Positions 6,518-13,429 of a stretch of DNA of 13,999 bases are shown here, one piece after another; position 1 is the stretch's first letter; each line of letters opens with the position of its first letter. The translations under genes and the position numbers were made by a program. The notes beneath the pieces are model-generated. The model searched no databases, had not been told where the DNA came from, and was given only the letters and a program-made list of their open reading frames with translations. Origin of the DNA: an uncultured Rickettsiales bacterium (GTDB lineage Bacteria; Pseudomonadota; Alphaproteobacteria; Rickettsiales; Deianiraeaceae); the NCBI GenBank assembly GCA_937906355.1, contig CALCWF010000124.1, forward strand, positions 1 through 13,999, read 5' to 3'.

Positions 6518-7519
6518 CTATACTCTAACCATCATCGGAAAATCCTCCTCACGCAACTCCAACTTGACAACAGGGCTCGCATCAATAGCAACGGCAAAAA
6601 GTTGCAACTTTCTCCTTTTCTTATCAAAGCCATACTTCTCGTCGCCAACAATAGGACATTTAATATGTTGTGCATGCAAACGAATCTGATGCTTGCGACC
6701 AGTCAAAGGAAAAAACTCAACAAGTGCGAGACTCTTCTCTTCATTAACGCGAATAACGTCATACTTAGTAATTGCCTCCTTACCACTAAATCTTTCTTCC
6801 GTTGTTCTTGCGTTATACGCTATATTATTTTTCTTCGACTGAAATATATATGTTTTTATCGTCCCGTGTGTTTTTATAGGAATTCCGGACAAAATGGCTA
6901 AATAACGTTTATGAACCTCTCTCTTTCTAAACATATCCGTCAGCTTCACTGCCGTATCAACATTCTTGGCCAGTAACAGTAACCCGCTCGTATCCTTATC
7001 TATCCTGTGGACTATTCTCAATTTTTTATCACATAAAATTTGAAAATAGTCTTCTAAATTATATCTCACGCCTGTTCCGCCCTGAACGCTAACACCATAC
7101 GGTTTATTAATGGCTAAGACGTTGTCATCTTCGTAGATAATAGATTGTTTTAATTTATAAACCATCTCCGCCGGCAATGCACGTCTTCGATGAAGTGTGC
7201 TTTTATTTGTATTACTTCTACTACATCCAAAAGTTATTTCGTTCTTCATATTACTATTATTTTTAATGTTATTTCGTTTTTGTTTATTGTCATAATTGAC
7301 ATTGTCTTCATCTTGCATTCTAATCGTATTTAACACTGAATCATCCAAAATATCGAGTTTATCACCTTTCTTAAAACGATAATCAAATTTAACCAACTCG
7401 CCATTCACTAATATCCTTTTTTGCTTTGACAATACGCAAATCTTGCTTTGCAGAATGCCAAATACGTCACGCAAATACCTATCAACTCTACGATTTACAT
7501 AATCAACTGGTATATCCAT
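6518..7519 (-). CDS. rluC: RluC/RluD-type 23S rRNA pseudouridine synthase
   Basis: This 333-residue enzyme converts specific uridines of 23S rRNA to pseudouridine. Residues 1-60 form an S4 RNA-binding domain (RVDRYLRDVFG, KRILVNGELVK, GDKLDIL). The catalytic domain starts near 127 (IIYEDDNVLAINKPYGVSVQ) and contains HRIDKDTSGLLLLAK with catalytic D174, then KRYLAILSG and the C-terminal TGRKHQIRLHAQHIKCPIVGDEKYG. These are all diagnostic of the RluA superfamily. RluC is the most likely subtype because of the S4 domain and general layout; RluD cannot be excluded. The linker between the domains (about residues 66-113) is longer than usual and rich in Asn, Lys and Ser, echoing the insertion in FolC. 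The start is the ATG at 7519. The gene converges with folC, and no promoter could be assigned. Confidence 0.9.
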   Translation of the reverse strand: MDIPVDYVNRRVDRYLRDVFGILQSKICVLSKQKRILVNGELVKFDYRFKKGDKLDILDDSVLNTIRMQDEDNVNYDNKQKRNNIKNNSNMKNEITFGCSRSNTNKSTLHRRRALPAEMVYKLKQSIIYEDDNVLAINKPYGVSVQGGTGVRYNLEDYFQILCDKKLRIVHRIDKDTSGLLLLAKNVDTAVKLTDMFRKREVHKRYLAILSGIPIKTHGTIKTYIFQSKKNNIAYNARTTEERFSGKEAITKYDVIRVNEEKSLALVEFFPLTGRKHQIRLHAQHIKCPIVGDEKYGFDKKRRKLQLFAVAIDASPVVKLELREEDFPMMVRV

Positions 7520-7611
7520 AAAGATAATTCACTCAAGGCATCAAACGATCTTCACGCCTCTTGTCTTAAAAGATAAATAAAAGAGTAAACAATAAATAAA
7601 AAAGTAAACTA

Positions 7612-8205
7612 TTATATAGAACAAAGCTCTTTTGTTTTCTTATAGGCCTCCGCAAATCCGCTCAACGAATACGTGTCAACCGAATACAAACCGGAATATT
7701 CTTCTGAAAAAACAAGCATTTTTACACCGTTAATCATTTCTGCTATTATCTTTCTATCATTGCCATTCTTCTCCGGCCAAGCGACCATATCGTCTTCTGC
7801 GATAAATCTCTCTTGTTTCCCATCAATACTCACCGATACAACAGAATTCGCCTTATAAAAATAATCAGAAACAATGCTTATTTCACGTTTAACCGCACTA
7901 TTAAATAGTGCAACCATTATATATGGTTTTCTGTTATCCTTATAATTGCCATCAGATCCTATCGGACTACTTGTCGTGTAGCATACTTTTGTATTATTAT
8001 ATTCAGTCGTAAATACGTACCACATGCCAAATTTACCCTCATAAGAGGGTTGCGTTTCATTAACTACAACGGCTTTGCACGTATTATTTACTCCAAGGCA
8101 AAAATAAGAAGATAGAAGTAGCAAATACATAATTCGCTTACCGCAAAAGCATCTTTTACGTAAGAAAAAAAATACGTCAATACACATACAATAATCAATA
8201 TACAT
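7612..8205 (-). CDS. Exported protein resembling invasion-associated locus B (IalB) family
   Basis: The protein has 197 residues from the ATG at 8205. A basic stretch (RKRCFCGKR) followed by a hydrophobic core (IMYLLLLSSYFCLG) indicates a signal peptide; an internal ATG at 8130 is an alternative start but would remove the basic segment. The mature part shows an IalB-like order: GMWYVFTTEYNNTKVCYTTSSP near the front, RKPYIMVALFN, strands ending in FYKANSVVSVSIDG, a segment with AEDDMVAWP, then a tail GLYSVDTYSLSGFAEAYKKTKELC. The two Cys, one near the start of the domain and one three residues from the end, could form a disulphide as expected for a periplasmic protein. IalB was linked to host-cell invasion in Bartonella; related proteins are common in alphaproteobacteria, and their molecular function is unclear. 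The match is from pattern memory, so the family call is moderate. Confidence 0.6.
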   Translation of the reverse strand: MYIDYCMCIDVFFFLRKRCFCGKRIMYLLLLSSYFCLGVNNTCKAVVVNETQPSYEGKFGMWYVFTTEYNNTKVCYTTSSPIGSDGNYKDNRKPYIMVALFNSAVKREISIVSDYFYKANSVVSVSIDGKQERFIAEDDMVAWPEKNGNDRKIIAEMINGVKMLVFSEEYSGLYSVDTYSLSGFAEAYKKTKELCSI

Positions 8206-8549
8206 GCAGTATGTAAATAAAAATATAACTTGTCAATAATTCCAACTTACAATTCTCCTTCGACTCTATTGTCGTTCTACAAATTCAGATATCACCTTCA
8301 TTCTAACCTTTATTCTTTCAACGGTGCAAATCCACCAGTGCAACACATCTATAAAATGTATTCATAATAAAAATTAAAACAAGAGAAAAATACAAACAGA
8401 ACTAACCAAGAATTAATTTTTACAATTAATTTTGCATTTTCTTCAAAGAATCACCTACCAATACAAGCAAAATGCAACGTAAAATTATCGAAATTATCAC
8501 CCTTCTACCTACTTACAAAACAGGCAGTTCATCGCAACAATCTCTCCTT
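8206..8549. other. 344-bp intergenic region, no gene recognised
   Basis: No coding frame or tRNA is supported. Two identical self-complementary blocks AATTAATT (8411-8418 and 8424-8431, five bases apart) can form an A/T hairpin followed by T's on the plus strand. A short GGTG...CACC hairpin lies near 8322-8335. The region lies downstream of adk and upstream of the IalB-like gene, both on the minus strand, so it should hold the latter's promoter. Confidence 0.5.
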
Positions 8550-9368
8550 CTATTTATCCTCACCAACATTGCTATTACTCTTGTCGTCTACTACCTCTTT
8601 TAGTTTGGAAATAATCTCGTCAGAAATATCTTTCACACTTCTATTGCCATCAACACGAATAACAATGCCACGATCCTTATAAGCACTTAGCACGGCACTT
8701 GTCGTCTCCTCAAAAATTCTAAAACGCTCACGAATAGCATTCTTATCCTTGTCGTCTTCACGAACCTTAAACTCAGTGCTACCGCACTTATCGCAAACAT
8801 TTGCAACCTTCGTTGGCTTTGTCGTCTTATGATATAACTCGCCACACTTGGCACAACTAAAACGTCCACTTAAACGATCCACTAACATTTCCATTGGAAC
8901 ATCGATATGAACAACTGCGTCTATCTTGCTCCCTTTCTTAGCAAGAAATTCGTCCAAAAATTCAAGTTGCTTCATTTGACGAGGAAAACCATCAAAAATC
9001 ACCCCATTATAAATACAGCTACTGCAAAAAATATTCTTTTCAAGATATTCAGCCATTATCTCATGAGTAATCTCAGACGGCACAAGTTGCCCCTTATCCA
9101 TATACTCGGTAAGAATCTTCGAATACTTTGCGTTTTCATCCTTACGATACTCTCTCATAACTTCTCCCATCGATATTGGTAGTAAATTAAATTCCTTCTT
9201 CAACAACTCTCCTTGCGTTCCTTTACCAGAACCGGCGGCTCCAACAAGAACGATATTAAAATAATCCTTCGCAACGTTGCTTCCCTTCTTCGAAAATACA
9301 TTATGCTTCGTGCAGAAAAAAGCTAATACGACGACAACACAAATACAAGTTAACCAAAAATATCTCAT
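8550..9368 (-). CDS. adk: Adenylate kinase with N-terminal membrane segment
   Basis: Adenylate kinase interconverts ATP + AMP and two ADP. Core motifs are complete: P-loop VLVGAAGSGKGTQ, FDGFPRQMKQ for AMP binding, DRLSGRF, a zinc-type LID with two CxxC pairs (SCAKCG...CDKCG), and VREDDKDKNAIRERF. Unusually, the core is preceded by about 36 extra residues, including the hydrophobic run YFWLTCICVVVVLAFF bounded by MR and by TKHNVFSKKG. This looks like a signal anchor, since no clear cleavage site follows. The chosen start is the ATG at 9368; a TTG at 9410, preceded by AGGT, would add 14 residues. No ATG, GTG or TTG codon lies between the hydrophobic segment and the P-loop, so the extension cannot be removed by picking a later start. 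The enzyme is therefore probably membrane-attached or exported. It stands alone, not in a ribosomal-protein operon, and is divergent from the aldolase gene. Confidence 0.88.
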   Translation of the reverse strand: MRYFWLTCICVVVVLAFFCTKHNVFSKKGSNVAKDYFNIVLVGAAGSGKGTQGELLKKEFNLLPISMGEVMREYRKDENAKYSKILTEYMDKGQLVPSEITHEIMAEYLEKNIFCSSCIYNGVIFDGFPRQMKQLEFLDEFLAKKGSKIDAVVHIDVPMEMLVDRLSGRFSCAKCGELYHKTTKPTKVANVCDKCGSTEFKVREDDKDKNAIRERFRIFEETTSAVLSAYKDRGIVIRVDGNRSVKDISDEIISKLKEVVDDKSNSNVGEDK

Positions 9369-9410
9369 ATACAAGCACCAACTGTGATTCAACTGTTTTT
9401 TTAAAGTCAA

Positions 9411-9616
9411 TCTACCTGCGTTATGTCTTCTATGCTATCTTTAATATATTCTACGATATTATCTCGATGACTATCGGTATTAATATTACATCAAACTCGC
9501 AAAAAGTATCAAGCTATATATTAGCTCGGAGAAAATTTATTTTACTTGCAAATTATTCTATCATCGTCTCTCTCTAGACGAATTATTAATATTTATTATT
9601 ATTTAATAATGCTTGT
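9411..9616. promoter_or_regulatory. Divergent promoter region adk / transaldolase
   Basis: These 206 bp separate two divergent genes and must hold both promoters. Visible inverted repeats are AGCTA-TATAT-TAGCT (about 9511-9525) and TCGTCT-CTCTCT-AGACGA (about 9564-9581). The 30 bp before the aldolase ATG are almost purely A/T, with no ribosome-binding site. I cannot assign -35/-10 boxes with confidence. Confidence 0.4.
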
Positions 9617-10270
9617 ATGAAATTCTTCTTAGATACGGCCAATATAGACGAAATAAAGCAGTGCGATGAACTTGGTCTATTAGACGGCGTTACAACAAAT
9701 CCATCACTAATCGCAAAAGAAGCAAAAACAAAAGCAGAGATATATAAGATATACGAAAAGATATGCCATATCTGCAAAGGTCGACCTGTAAGTTGCGAGG
9801 TCGTGTCGGTCGATTATGAAGGCATGATAAAAGAAGCCAATAACTTATTAAAAATTGCTGAAAATGTCTGCATTAAATTACCAATAACGGAAAACGGTCT
9901 GAAAGCTTGTCGAGAACTAAGCGAAAAGGGTGCCCCAGTCAACATGACTCTATGTTTTTCTCCATTACAAGCTCTACTATGTGCCAAAGCTGGTGCGACC
10001 TTTGTTTCTCCGTTCCTTGGGCGTCTTGACGATATTAGCGAAAATGGAGTTCAACTTATTTCGAAGATTCGTAAAATATTCGATAATTATGCTTTTGACA
10101 CTGAAATTTTAGCCGCATCAATACGACATCCTTTACATATAGAGCAAGTAGCCGAAATAGGTGCCGACATTGCAACGATTCCATTCAAGACAATACTACA
10201 AATAATGAAGCATCCACTCACAGATAGTGGACTAGAAAAATTCTTGAAAGACTATAACAAAATTGCTTAG
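9617..10270 (+). CDS. tal: Transaldolase / fructose-6-phosphate aldolase (TalC/FSA type)
   Basis: This 217-residue cytosolic aldolase belongs to the short (about 215-220) class I branch that includes TalC, FSA and small transaldolases. Landmarks: the start MKFFLDTANIDEIKQ with D6, GVTTNPSLIAKE with N28, SCEVVSVDYEGM, CIKLPITENGLKA with the Schiff-base K87, VNMTLCFSPLQALLCAKAGA, FVSPFLGRLDD, and the C-terminal GADIATIPFKTI...HPLTDSGLEKFLKDY. It would transfer a dihydroxyacetone unit in the non-oxidative pentose phosphate pathway, supplying ribose and erythrose phosphates. Sequence alone does not separate transaldolase from fructose-6-phosphate aldolase activity; transaldolase is more likely in a reduced genome. 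The ATG at 9617 matches the family N-terminus precisely. It is transcribed away from adk and towards the XRE regulator. Confidence 0.92.
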   Translation: MKFFLDTANIDEIKQCDELGLLDGVTTNPSLIAKEAKTKAEIYKIYEKICHICKGRPVSCEVVSVDYEGMIKEANNLLKIAENVCIKLPITENGLKACRELSEKGAPVNMTLCFSPLQALLCAKAGATFVSPFLGRLDDISENGVQLISKIRKIFDNYAFDTEILAASIRHPLHIEQVAEIGADIATIPFKTILQIMKHPLTDSGLEKFLKDYNKIA

Positions 10271-10297
10271 GATTCGATCCTATAATTGATTCATCTA

Positions 10298-10744
10298 TCA
10301 AAGTTTTTTAGCGTCTATTTTTTTACTTTCATCATCATTCGTCTGTGCATCACTTGCCATACTCCTCGCCATTTTAAGAAGCTCATCCTTTTTATCGAGA
10401 GAAAGTTTAAAGAAAATCTTTAACAACTCAATTGGTTCGTCGTTGCTCTTTTTCATTTTATAGTTAAATTTCGTTGCTTTTTCAGCAACTCTAAGAAGAC
10501 CATTTCCGTTCTCCTTTTTTTCAGTAAAAAAGAACATACTAATATCGCACTGAAAGACGTCAGATATTTTATAAATCATCGTCGCACTTATCCTATCTAT
10601 CCCAACCTCATACTTATGTAATTGTTGCGGCGATATCTCTAGCTGTTTCGCCAACTCACTTTGCGTCATACTAAACGCCCTACGCAACAATTTAACAGTA
10701 TTGCCCACATCGCAATCAATTGATTTAACTCTTCTACTAGCCAT
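10298..10744 (-). CDS. XRE/Cro-CI family helix-turn-helix regulator
   Basis: This 148-residue DNA-binding protein has an XRE helix-turn-helix at about residues 14-70: VGNTVKLLRRAFSMTQSELAKQLEISPQQLHKYEVG with the recognition helix ISPQQLHKYE, then ISATMIYKISDVFQCDISMFF. The rest is a charged helical tail (SLDKKDELLKMARSMA) that probably mediates dimerisation; no peptidase, sensor or toxin domain is seen. It lies downstream of the portal gene, with a 293-bp gap. Upstream, TTGTCT and TATTAT 16 bp apart end about 12 bases before the ATG, a possible promoter with a very short leader. Its targets are unknown. Orphan regulators of this kind are common in Rickettsiales and resemble phage repressors, but nothing shows that it controls the portal gene. 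Confidence 0.85.
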   Translation of the reverse strand: MASRRVKSIDCDVGNTVKLLRRAFSMTQSELAKQLEISPQQLHKYEVGIDRISATMIYKISDVFQCDISMFFFTEKKENGNGLLRVAEKATKFNYKMKKSNDEPIELLKIFFKLSLDKKDELLKMARSMASDAQTNDDESKKIDAKKL

Positions 10745-10797
10745 ACTACTATAATAGCGATTTTCTAAAAATAGACAAGCTCTTTTCTTATGAAAAC

Positions 10798-10820
10798 AAA
10801 AAAACCTATCAATGATAGGT
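10798..10820 (-). terminator. Perfect palindrome with T-run on the minus strand, between portal gene and XRE gene
   Basis: ACCTATCA-A-TGATAGGT (10804-10820) is a perfect 8-1-8 palindrome. Read leftward it is followed by seven T's (10804 back to 10798), which fits an intrinsic terminator for transcription arriving from the portal gene. It also lies about 60-76 bp upstream of the XRE start and could be that repressor's own operator. The sequence does not decide between the two. Confidence 0.5.
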
Positions 10821-10985
10821 AGATTATCAATTTATAGTCAATAATAAAAATTATTAAAACGTATCAATCTTCATTAAAGATAGTATATTTACTTGTTAAA
10901 GACTAATAAAAAATTTTTTACAAAAAAGCTAAAATTTATAAAAATCTTTTATTTCTAAGTCTAAATTCTAGAAAAAAGGCGATTA

Positions 10986-11035
10986 TTGACGTCAACAGAA
11001 TCTGTCGATAGAGTCGATATTCTATATAGAGTATC
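10986..11035. repeat. Cluster of palindromes after the portal gene
   Basis: TTGACGTCAA (10986-10995) is a perfect 10-bp palindrome, ACAGA-A-TCTGT follows it directly (10995-11005), and 11016-11035 is a 20-bp near-perfect palindrome (GATATTCTAT with its complement, one T/G wobble) starting two bases past the portal stop. No T run follows on the minus strand, so simple termination is doubtful. Confidence 0.5.
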
Positions 11036-11037
11036 TA

Positions 11038-12276
11038 CTATTCGCCTTCTTCGTCTTTTTTTCTGCTAATATTCGTTTCATTATCGACGTAGCTATCGTT
11101 GATTTCCATACCAAAGCCGAGACTCTCGCGTTTTTCTTTATCAGAGACGAAATCTGAGTTCTTGACAGTCTCCCATATCTTTTGTCTCTGTCCGTATAAC
11201 GAAGATATAGTATCAAGATCTAGCTCAATAACTATCTTCCTACCGTCTGAATAAGATATCCAATTTGCAATAGATGATAGAATTATATTCGCCAGTGGAA
11301 CAACCGTATCTTCCCAGAATAATATTCTCGCTTCCGCCATATTATTATATGTAGTATCTCCTCTTATACCCAATAATTGTGGCGGAATACCGAACGCCAT
11401 AGCTATATCACGTGCCGCACTATTCTTTGTCTCAATAAAATCCATGTCTTTAGGACTAATTCCCATCTCTTTCCAGTCGACACCACCTTCTAATATAACG
11501 AATCTACCAGCATTCTCGCCACCTCGAAAGCGGTCGTCTAAATCATTTTTTAGTCTATCATACGTCTCTTCCGACATTGCCTGTTTTACAACTAACGCCC
11601 CACAAGGTCGTGCACCATTTTCAAGCAACGCCTTATTCCATTTAAGACATTCATTGTGTTGCTCTATCGAATATTGTGCCGGCTCCATTGGAGATAGTCC
11701 ATACCAATCATCAAGTGGATGAAACGTTTTTATATGTAGTATATCGGACATTCCGGTCTTTTCATCGCATGGAAAATCTACTGAGAAATTATTAATCTTA
11801 TATCTATAATAGCTAGGAATATTACCATAGCCGGGAGCTATAGATATTCTATCACTACGTAGTAAATACATCTCTTCTATGTCGTCGCTATCTTCGCTAC
11901 GAACAGCCTGTATATACACGTTTCCAGAAAGCATATAAGAGCTAACAACGTGTTCTATGAATTTGTTATAGCTTTGTGCTGGATTTGGTTTTCGTAGCAA
12001 TTCGACAACTTTGTCATTGTTTCGTAGTTCTTTTTTGTCGCCACTCTCGGAAACCTCGAAGAAAGATAGACCAACTGACGAAATAGCCCTAGAAACCATA
12101 TTTATAGCTTTATACGCTATTACATTGTCAATATAGCCGTCTTGTGCAAAATTTTCGTAATCACGGGAGCCAAATCTCGGCTTGTTATTAGTCTGCAAAT
12201 AATAAGTTCTATCAAAATAACGATCTTTGCCAGCAACCTTCTGCTTTTTTGCACGACTTTTGAACCAAGAAACCAT
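11038..12276 (-). CDS. HK97-family phage / gene transfer agent portal protein
   Basis: Portal proteins form the dodecameric ring at one capsid vertex through which DNA is packaged. This 412-residue protein has the HK97/RcGTA-type layout: a basic N-terminus (MVSWFKSRAKKQK), YIDNVIAYKAINMVSRAISSV near residue 50, ELLRKPNPAQSYNKFIEHV, SYMLSGNVYIQAV, the segment HPLDDWYGLSPMEPAQYSI, then FVILEGGVDWKEMGISPKDMDFIE, followed by IAMAFGIPPQLLGI and AEARILFWEDTVVPL. These are hallmark segments of the family, and the length is normal for a GTA portal. Alphaproteobacteria, including Rickettsiales, often retain scattered GTA structural genes, and here no terminase, protease, capsid or tail gene adjoins it. 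The frame is intact, arguing for selection rather than decay. The ATG at 12276 has no ribosome-binding site; instead a perfect inverted repeat lies just upstream. Confidence 0.93.
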   Translation of the reverse strand: MVSWFKSRAKKQKVAGKDRYFDRTYYLQTNNKPRFGSRDYENFAQDGYIDNVIAYKAINMVSRAISSVGLSFFEVSESGDKKELRNNDKVVELLRKPNPAQSYNKFIEHVVSSYMLSGNVYIQAVRSEDSDDIEEMYLLRSDRISIAPGYGNIPSYYRYKINNFSVDFPCDEKTGMSDILHIKTFHPLDDWYGLSPMEPAQYSIEQHNECLKWNKALLENGARPCGALVVKQAMSEETYDRLKNDLDDRFRGGENAGRFVILEGGVDWKEMGISPKDMDFIETKNSAARDIAMAFGIPPQLLGIRGDTTYNNMAEARILFWEDTVVPLANIILSSIANWISYSDGRKIVIELDLDTISSLYGQRQKIWETVKNSDFVSDKEKRESLGFGMEINDSYVDNETNISRKKDEEGE

Positions 12277-12278
12277 AA

Positions 12279-12300
12279 ATCAAATTTAAAACAATTTGAT
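12279..12300. promoter_or_regulatory. Inverted repeat overlapping the portal translation start region
   Basis: ATCAAATT (12279-12286) and AATTTGAT (12293-12300) are perfect 8-bp arms with a 6-base spacer, ending 2 bp from the start codon where a ribosome-binding site would lie. It could be a repressor operator or an RNA hairpin limiting translation; both are inferences. Confidence 0.4.
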
Positions 12301-12496
12301 ATACAATCATCTTTTTTCAATGGAAGGCTCTACCTAAAAACAGTAAATAGTCTAAAAATTAAATTAGCAAGAATTAGTAAGTGCCAAGTTAGTATTGACG
12401 CTTCTCGTGAGTAGAAGACAGAGAAAAGGAAACTATCAAAGAAAATTATCAAATAATACAAACTTCATCTAATGCCTATGTCGTGGAATATCGAAA

Positions 12497-13093
12497 TTAT
12501 CGCTTGGACGTGCCGTTATTAGCATTAACTACGTTTATCTCGAAATCATTGCTAATAATATCGCTCTTAGCTTTATTGAGTGCAATAACTACGTCATTAT
12601 CGTGCATATGCACTCGTTGAAGCTTCTCTAATACATAAACTACCTTCTCTGACACTTTACGTCTATCTACTATCACACGAACATACGAAATACTCGTTCT
12701 TGGATCCTTCCAAAACTCGTCTCGTCTTGAAATCGATTTCAAATATGACACCGTCAACACTTCACTAACGGCGTCATTCGCTTCATTTAGAACTGCCATC
12801 TTCTTATTTCTATCTAAGTCTGCAATTTCGGAGTTAAGAAATATACCTATTTTCGATACCAACTTTCTCCTTACCTTATCAAGTGCATCGTTCTCTGAAA
12901 GATATAATATATCTCTCAAAGGCTTTTTCTTGTTAGTTGAACTTACCGCTGAAAAACTATCTCTCTCTCCACCGTTCTTCTCACTAACCCAACTTGGCTG
13001 TTTCGATGGAACAATACTAATCCTCTTGCTACAAGATGTCGCAAAACAGACGAAAATCAGTAAAGTAAAAAGACGAACAAGAATATTCATCAT
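12497..13093 (-). CDS. Lipoprotein with LPP20-like features
   Basis: The 198-residue precursor begins with a lipoprotein signal: MMNILVRLFTLLIFVCFATSC, with lipobox ATSC and the lipidated Cys at residue 21. After it come PSWVSEKNGGERDSFSAVSS and a helical region with regular Ala spacing (LSENDALDKVRRKLVSKIG), a pattern of LPP20-type lipoproteins, which have P.W. near the lipid anchor followed by A..A..L helices. The middle (RRDEFWKDPRTSISYVRVIVDRRKVSEKV) also fits that group, in which a strand with YVRV/YVLV precedes a final helix. The likely location is the periplasmic face of the outer membrane. Cell-envelope function is inferred; no enzymatic motif is seen. Start codons at 13093 and 13090 are adjacent (MM). 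The 83-residue gene lies only 17 bp upstream on the same strand, so the two probably share a transcript. Confidence 0.7.
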   Translation of the reverse strand: MMNILVRLFTLLIFVCFATSCSKRISIVPSKQPSWVSEKNGGERDSFSAVSSTNKKKPLRDILYLSENDALDKVRRKLVSKIGIFLNSEIADLDRNKKMAVLNEANDAVSEVLTVSYLKSISRRDEFWKDPRTSISYVRVIVDRRKVSEKVVYVLEKLQRVHMHDNDVVIALNKAKSDIISNDFEINVVNANNGTSKR

Positions 13094-13110
13094 AAAAAGA
13101 TAGATAATGA

Positions 13111-13362
13111 CTATTTGCCACCCTTGCTATCGACAGTGCTTTTTTTCTCTATCTTTGCAGTCTTCCATGGAAGTGGAACACCGTTAGCGTCAACTAATAA
13201 CGCCTTACTCGCCTTATTTTGAACGACCATATAGTTTCTCATACCGGCTGTTTTACCGAAAAATAACGCCGGACATACCTCGACCTCGGCACCGTTATAT
13301 AATATAACATTCTTCGTCGTTTCACCACGATTCGTCTTAGCATTTTTTGAACTAGGAGCCAT
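13111..13362 (-). CDS. Small basic protein of unknown function (83 aa)
   Basis: I do not recognise this protein with confidence. It has an 83-residue frame from the ATG at 13362, a polar, basic N-terminus (MAPSSKNAKTNRGETTKNV), a compact middle with VILYNGAEVEVCPALFFGKTAGMRNYMVV, then KALLVDANGVPLPWKTAKIE and a Lys/Gly-rich tail. There is no signal peptide or membrane helix. The order VEVCP..FFGKTAGMR...V..G.PLPW looks like a small all-beta domain; the one Cys is unlikely to bind metal alone. It lies 17 bp upstream of the lipoprotein gene and 67 bp downstream of the type ISP enzyme, all on the same strand, so it is probably cotranscribed with the lipoprotein. The clear hydrophobic/polar pattern and lack of overlap with other genes support a real gene. 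Confidence 0.65.
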   Translation of the reverse strand: MAPSSKNAKTNRGETTKNVILYNGAEVEVCPALFFGKTAGMRNYMVVQNKASKALLVDANGVPLPWKTAKIEKKSTVDSKGGK

Positions 13363-13429
13363 ACAAAATAACGATACTAACTGTCATTCGATTATATTAA
13401 ATGCAAGCTTTTTATATATTGCAAGAACA

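Noticed and set aside
6440..6901. Plus-strand open frame across the GC-rich cloverleaf and antisense to rluC
   Set aside because: Its start lies inside the palindrome and the rest is antisense to a convincing pseudouridine synthase.
8316..8345. Sequence GGTGCAAATCCACC resembling a tRNA T-arm
   Set aside because: The stem is only four bases, the loop lacks the TTCRA pattern, and no acceptor or anticodon arms can be placed on either strand.
10298..10744. XRE protein as the antitoxin of a toxin-antitoxin pair
   Set aside because: No small toxin gene adjoins it; neighbours are an aldolase and a portal gene on either side with gaps.
11038..13093. A prophage or complete GTA cluster around the portal gene
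   Set aside because: Only the portal is phage-like; the next genes are a lipoprotein and a regulator, and no integrase, terminase or capsid gene is visible.
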